The notes under the pieces were generated by a model. It did no database searches, was not told the DNA's origin, and saw nothing but the letters and a program-made list of their open reading frames with translations. A DNA stretch of 6,423 nucleotides from Burkholderiaceae bacterium (GTDB lineage: Bacteria > Pseudomonadota > Gammaproteobacteria > Burkholderiales > Burkholderiaceae): positions 1-6,423 of the forward strand of contig CANBYN010000108.1 in NCBI GenBank assembly GCA_947373615.1, written 5' to 3'. Each line of letters begins with the position of its first letter. Position 1 is the stretch's first letter. The position numbers and the translations under genes were made by a program. This document shows positions 5,849-6,423 of the stretch, piece after piece.

Positions 5849-6423
5849 TTACAGAGGAATATTGCCGTGTTTACGCGCAGGATTCTTCAAGTCTTTATCT
5901 TTCAACATCGCCAAAGAACGAGCGATACGTTTGCGTGTTTCATGCGGAAGGATGACGTCATCAATATAGCCGCGACGACCAGCTACAAAAGGATTGGCAA
6001 ATTTAGATTTGTATTCAGCTTCACGTGCCGTAATTTTTTCCGGATTTGATTTTTCTTCACGGAAGATAATTTCCACAGCCCCTTTAGGGCCCATTACCGC
6101 AATTTCCGCTGAAGGCCATGCAAAATTCACATCGCCGCGCAAATGCTTAGAAGCCATCACGTCGTAAGCTCCACCGTAGGCTTTACGAGTTATCAGGGTT
6201 ACTTTCGGAACCGTGCAATCTGCATAAGCGTAGAGCAATTTCGCACCATGTTTAATGATCCCGCCATATTCTTGCGCTGTACCTGGCATAAATCCTGGGA
6301 CATCAACCAAAGTGACAACAGGAATATTAAAGGCGTCACAGAATCGCACAAAACGCGCTGCCTTGATAGAGGCTTTGATATCTAAGCAGCCAGCTAAAAC
6401 TAATGGTTGGTTGGCAACAATAC
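5849..6423 (-). CDS. pccB: propionyl-CoA carboxylase beta subunit, C-terminal part (cut by window edge)
   Basis: The reverse strand is open from the edge to the TAA at 5851-5849, giving the last 190 residues of a subunit usually about 510 long. It enters as IVANQPLVLAGCLDI and contains AARFVRFCDAFNIP, VDVPGFMPGTAQEYGG, IKHGAKLLYAYAD, VTLITRKAYGGAYDVMASKH, DVNFAWPSAEIAVMGPKGAV and the C-terminal FVAGRRGYIDDVI. These belong to the second crotonase-like half of acyl-CoA carboxyltransferases of the PccB type. This subunit transfers carboxyl from biotin to propionyl-CoA. A GTG at 6349 looks like a possible start, but it is an internal valine because the conserved reading continues upstream. Acetyl-CoA specificity cannot be excluded from this part, but pairing with a full PccA-type alpha subunit and a VOC protein favours propionyl-CoA. 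It is the first visible gene of the minus-strand operon, and its promoter lies outside the window. Confidence 0.9.
   Translation of the reverse strand, partial: IVANQPLVLAGCLDIKASIKAARFVRFCDAFNIPVVTLVDVPGFMPGTAQEYGGIIKHGAKLLYAYADCTVPKVTLITRKAYGGAYDVMASKHLRGDVNFAWPSAEIAVMGPKGAVEIIFREEKSNPEKITAREAEYKSKFANPFVAGRRGYIDDVILPHETRKRIARSLAMLKDKDLKNPARKHGNIPL

Noticed and set aside
5742..6049. Two overlapping plus-strand frames across the pccA/pccB junction
   Set aside because: Both are antisense to conserved carboxylase sequence and look like shadows.
6347..6349. GTG as the start of a short protein ending at 5849
   Set aside because: The frame stays open upstream to the window edge with conserved PccB sequence (NQPLVLAGCLDI, AARF), so this is an internal valine codon.

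Overview
The window looks like chromosomal DNA of a betaproteobacterium of the Burkholderiaceae, most likely Polynucleobacter or a close relative. The grounds are moderate GC content for that family, an alr/lplT divergent pair, a tsaB-rimI pair followed by a uracil-DNA-glycosylase-like gene, and a propionyl-CoA carboxylase pair. The genus is inferred from gene order and protein character recalled from memory, not from a search. I see no mobile elements, RNA genes, CRISPR arrays or tandem repeats, and coding density is very high.

Layout. Positions 1-93 hold the first 31 codons of alanine racemase (alr, minus strand). A 50-base divergent spacer (94-143) carries a strong alr Shine-Dalgarno and weak promoter-like elements for both directions. 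lplT, a lysophospholipid transporter, runs on the plus strand from 144 to 1463. A 37-base convergent spacer (1464-1500) follows with no convincing terminator. All genes from 1501 to the right edge are on the minus strand, in transcription order: pccB (3' part only), pccA, a VOC-family protein resembling methylmalonyl-CoA epimerase, tsaB, rimI, and a small gene that I read as a cysteine-free relative of uracil-DNA glycosylases and a candidate DNA polymerase III psi (HolD) subunit. Junctions are tight: 15 bases, 9 bases, 33 bases, then two 4-base overlaps.

Functionally there are three blocks. pccB, pccA and the VOC gene fit propionyl-CoA to methylmalonyl-CoA conversion, with epimerisation towards succinyl-CoA. 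tsaB and rimI fit tRNA t6A formation and ribosomal protein S18 acetylation, and the last gene probably serves the replisome. alr and lplT are envelope functions: D-alanine supply and phospholipid repair.

I do not see an undescribed multi-gene system. The most interesting item is the 176-residue gene at 1501-2031. Its N-terminus, central helix and C-terminus resemble E. coli HolD, while its overall block order resembles family 4/5 uracil-DNA glycosylases with the active-site and iron-sulfur residues gone. It also sits beside rimI, as holD does in E. coli.
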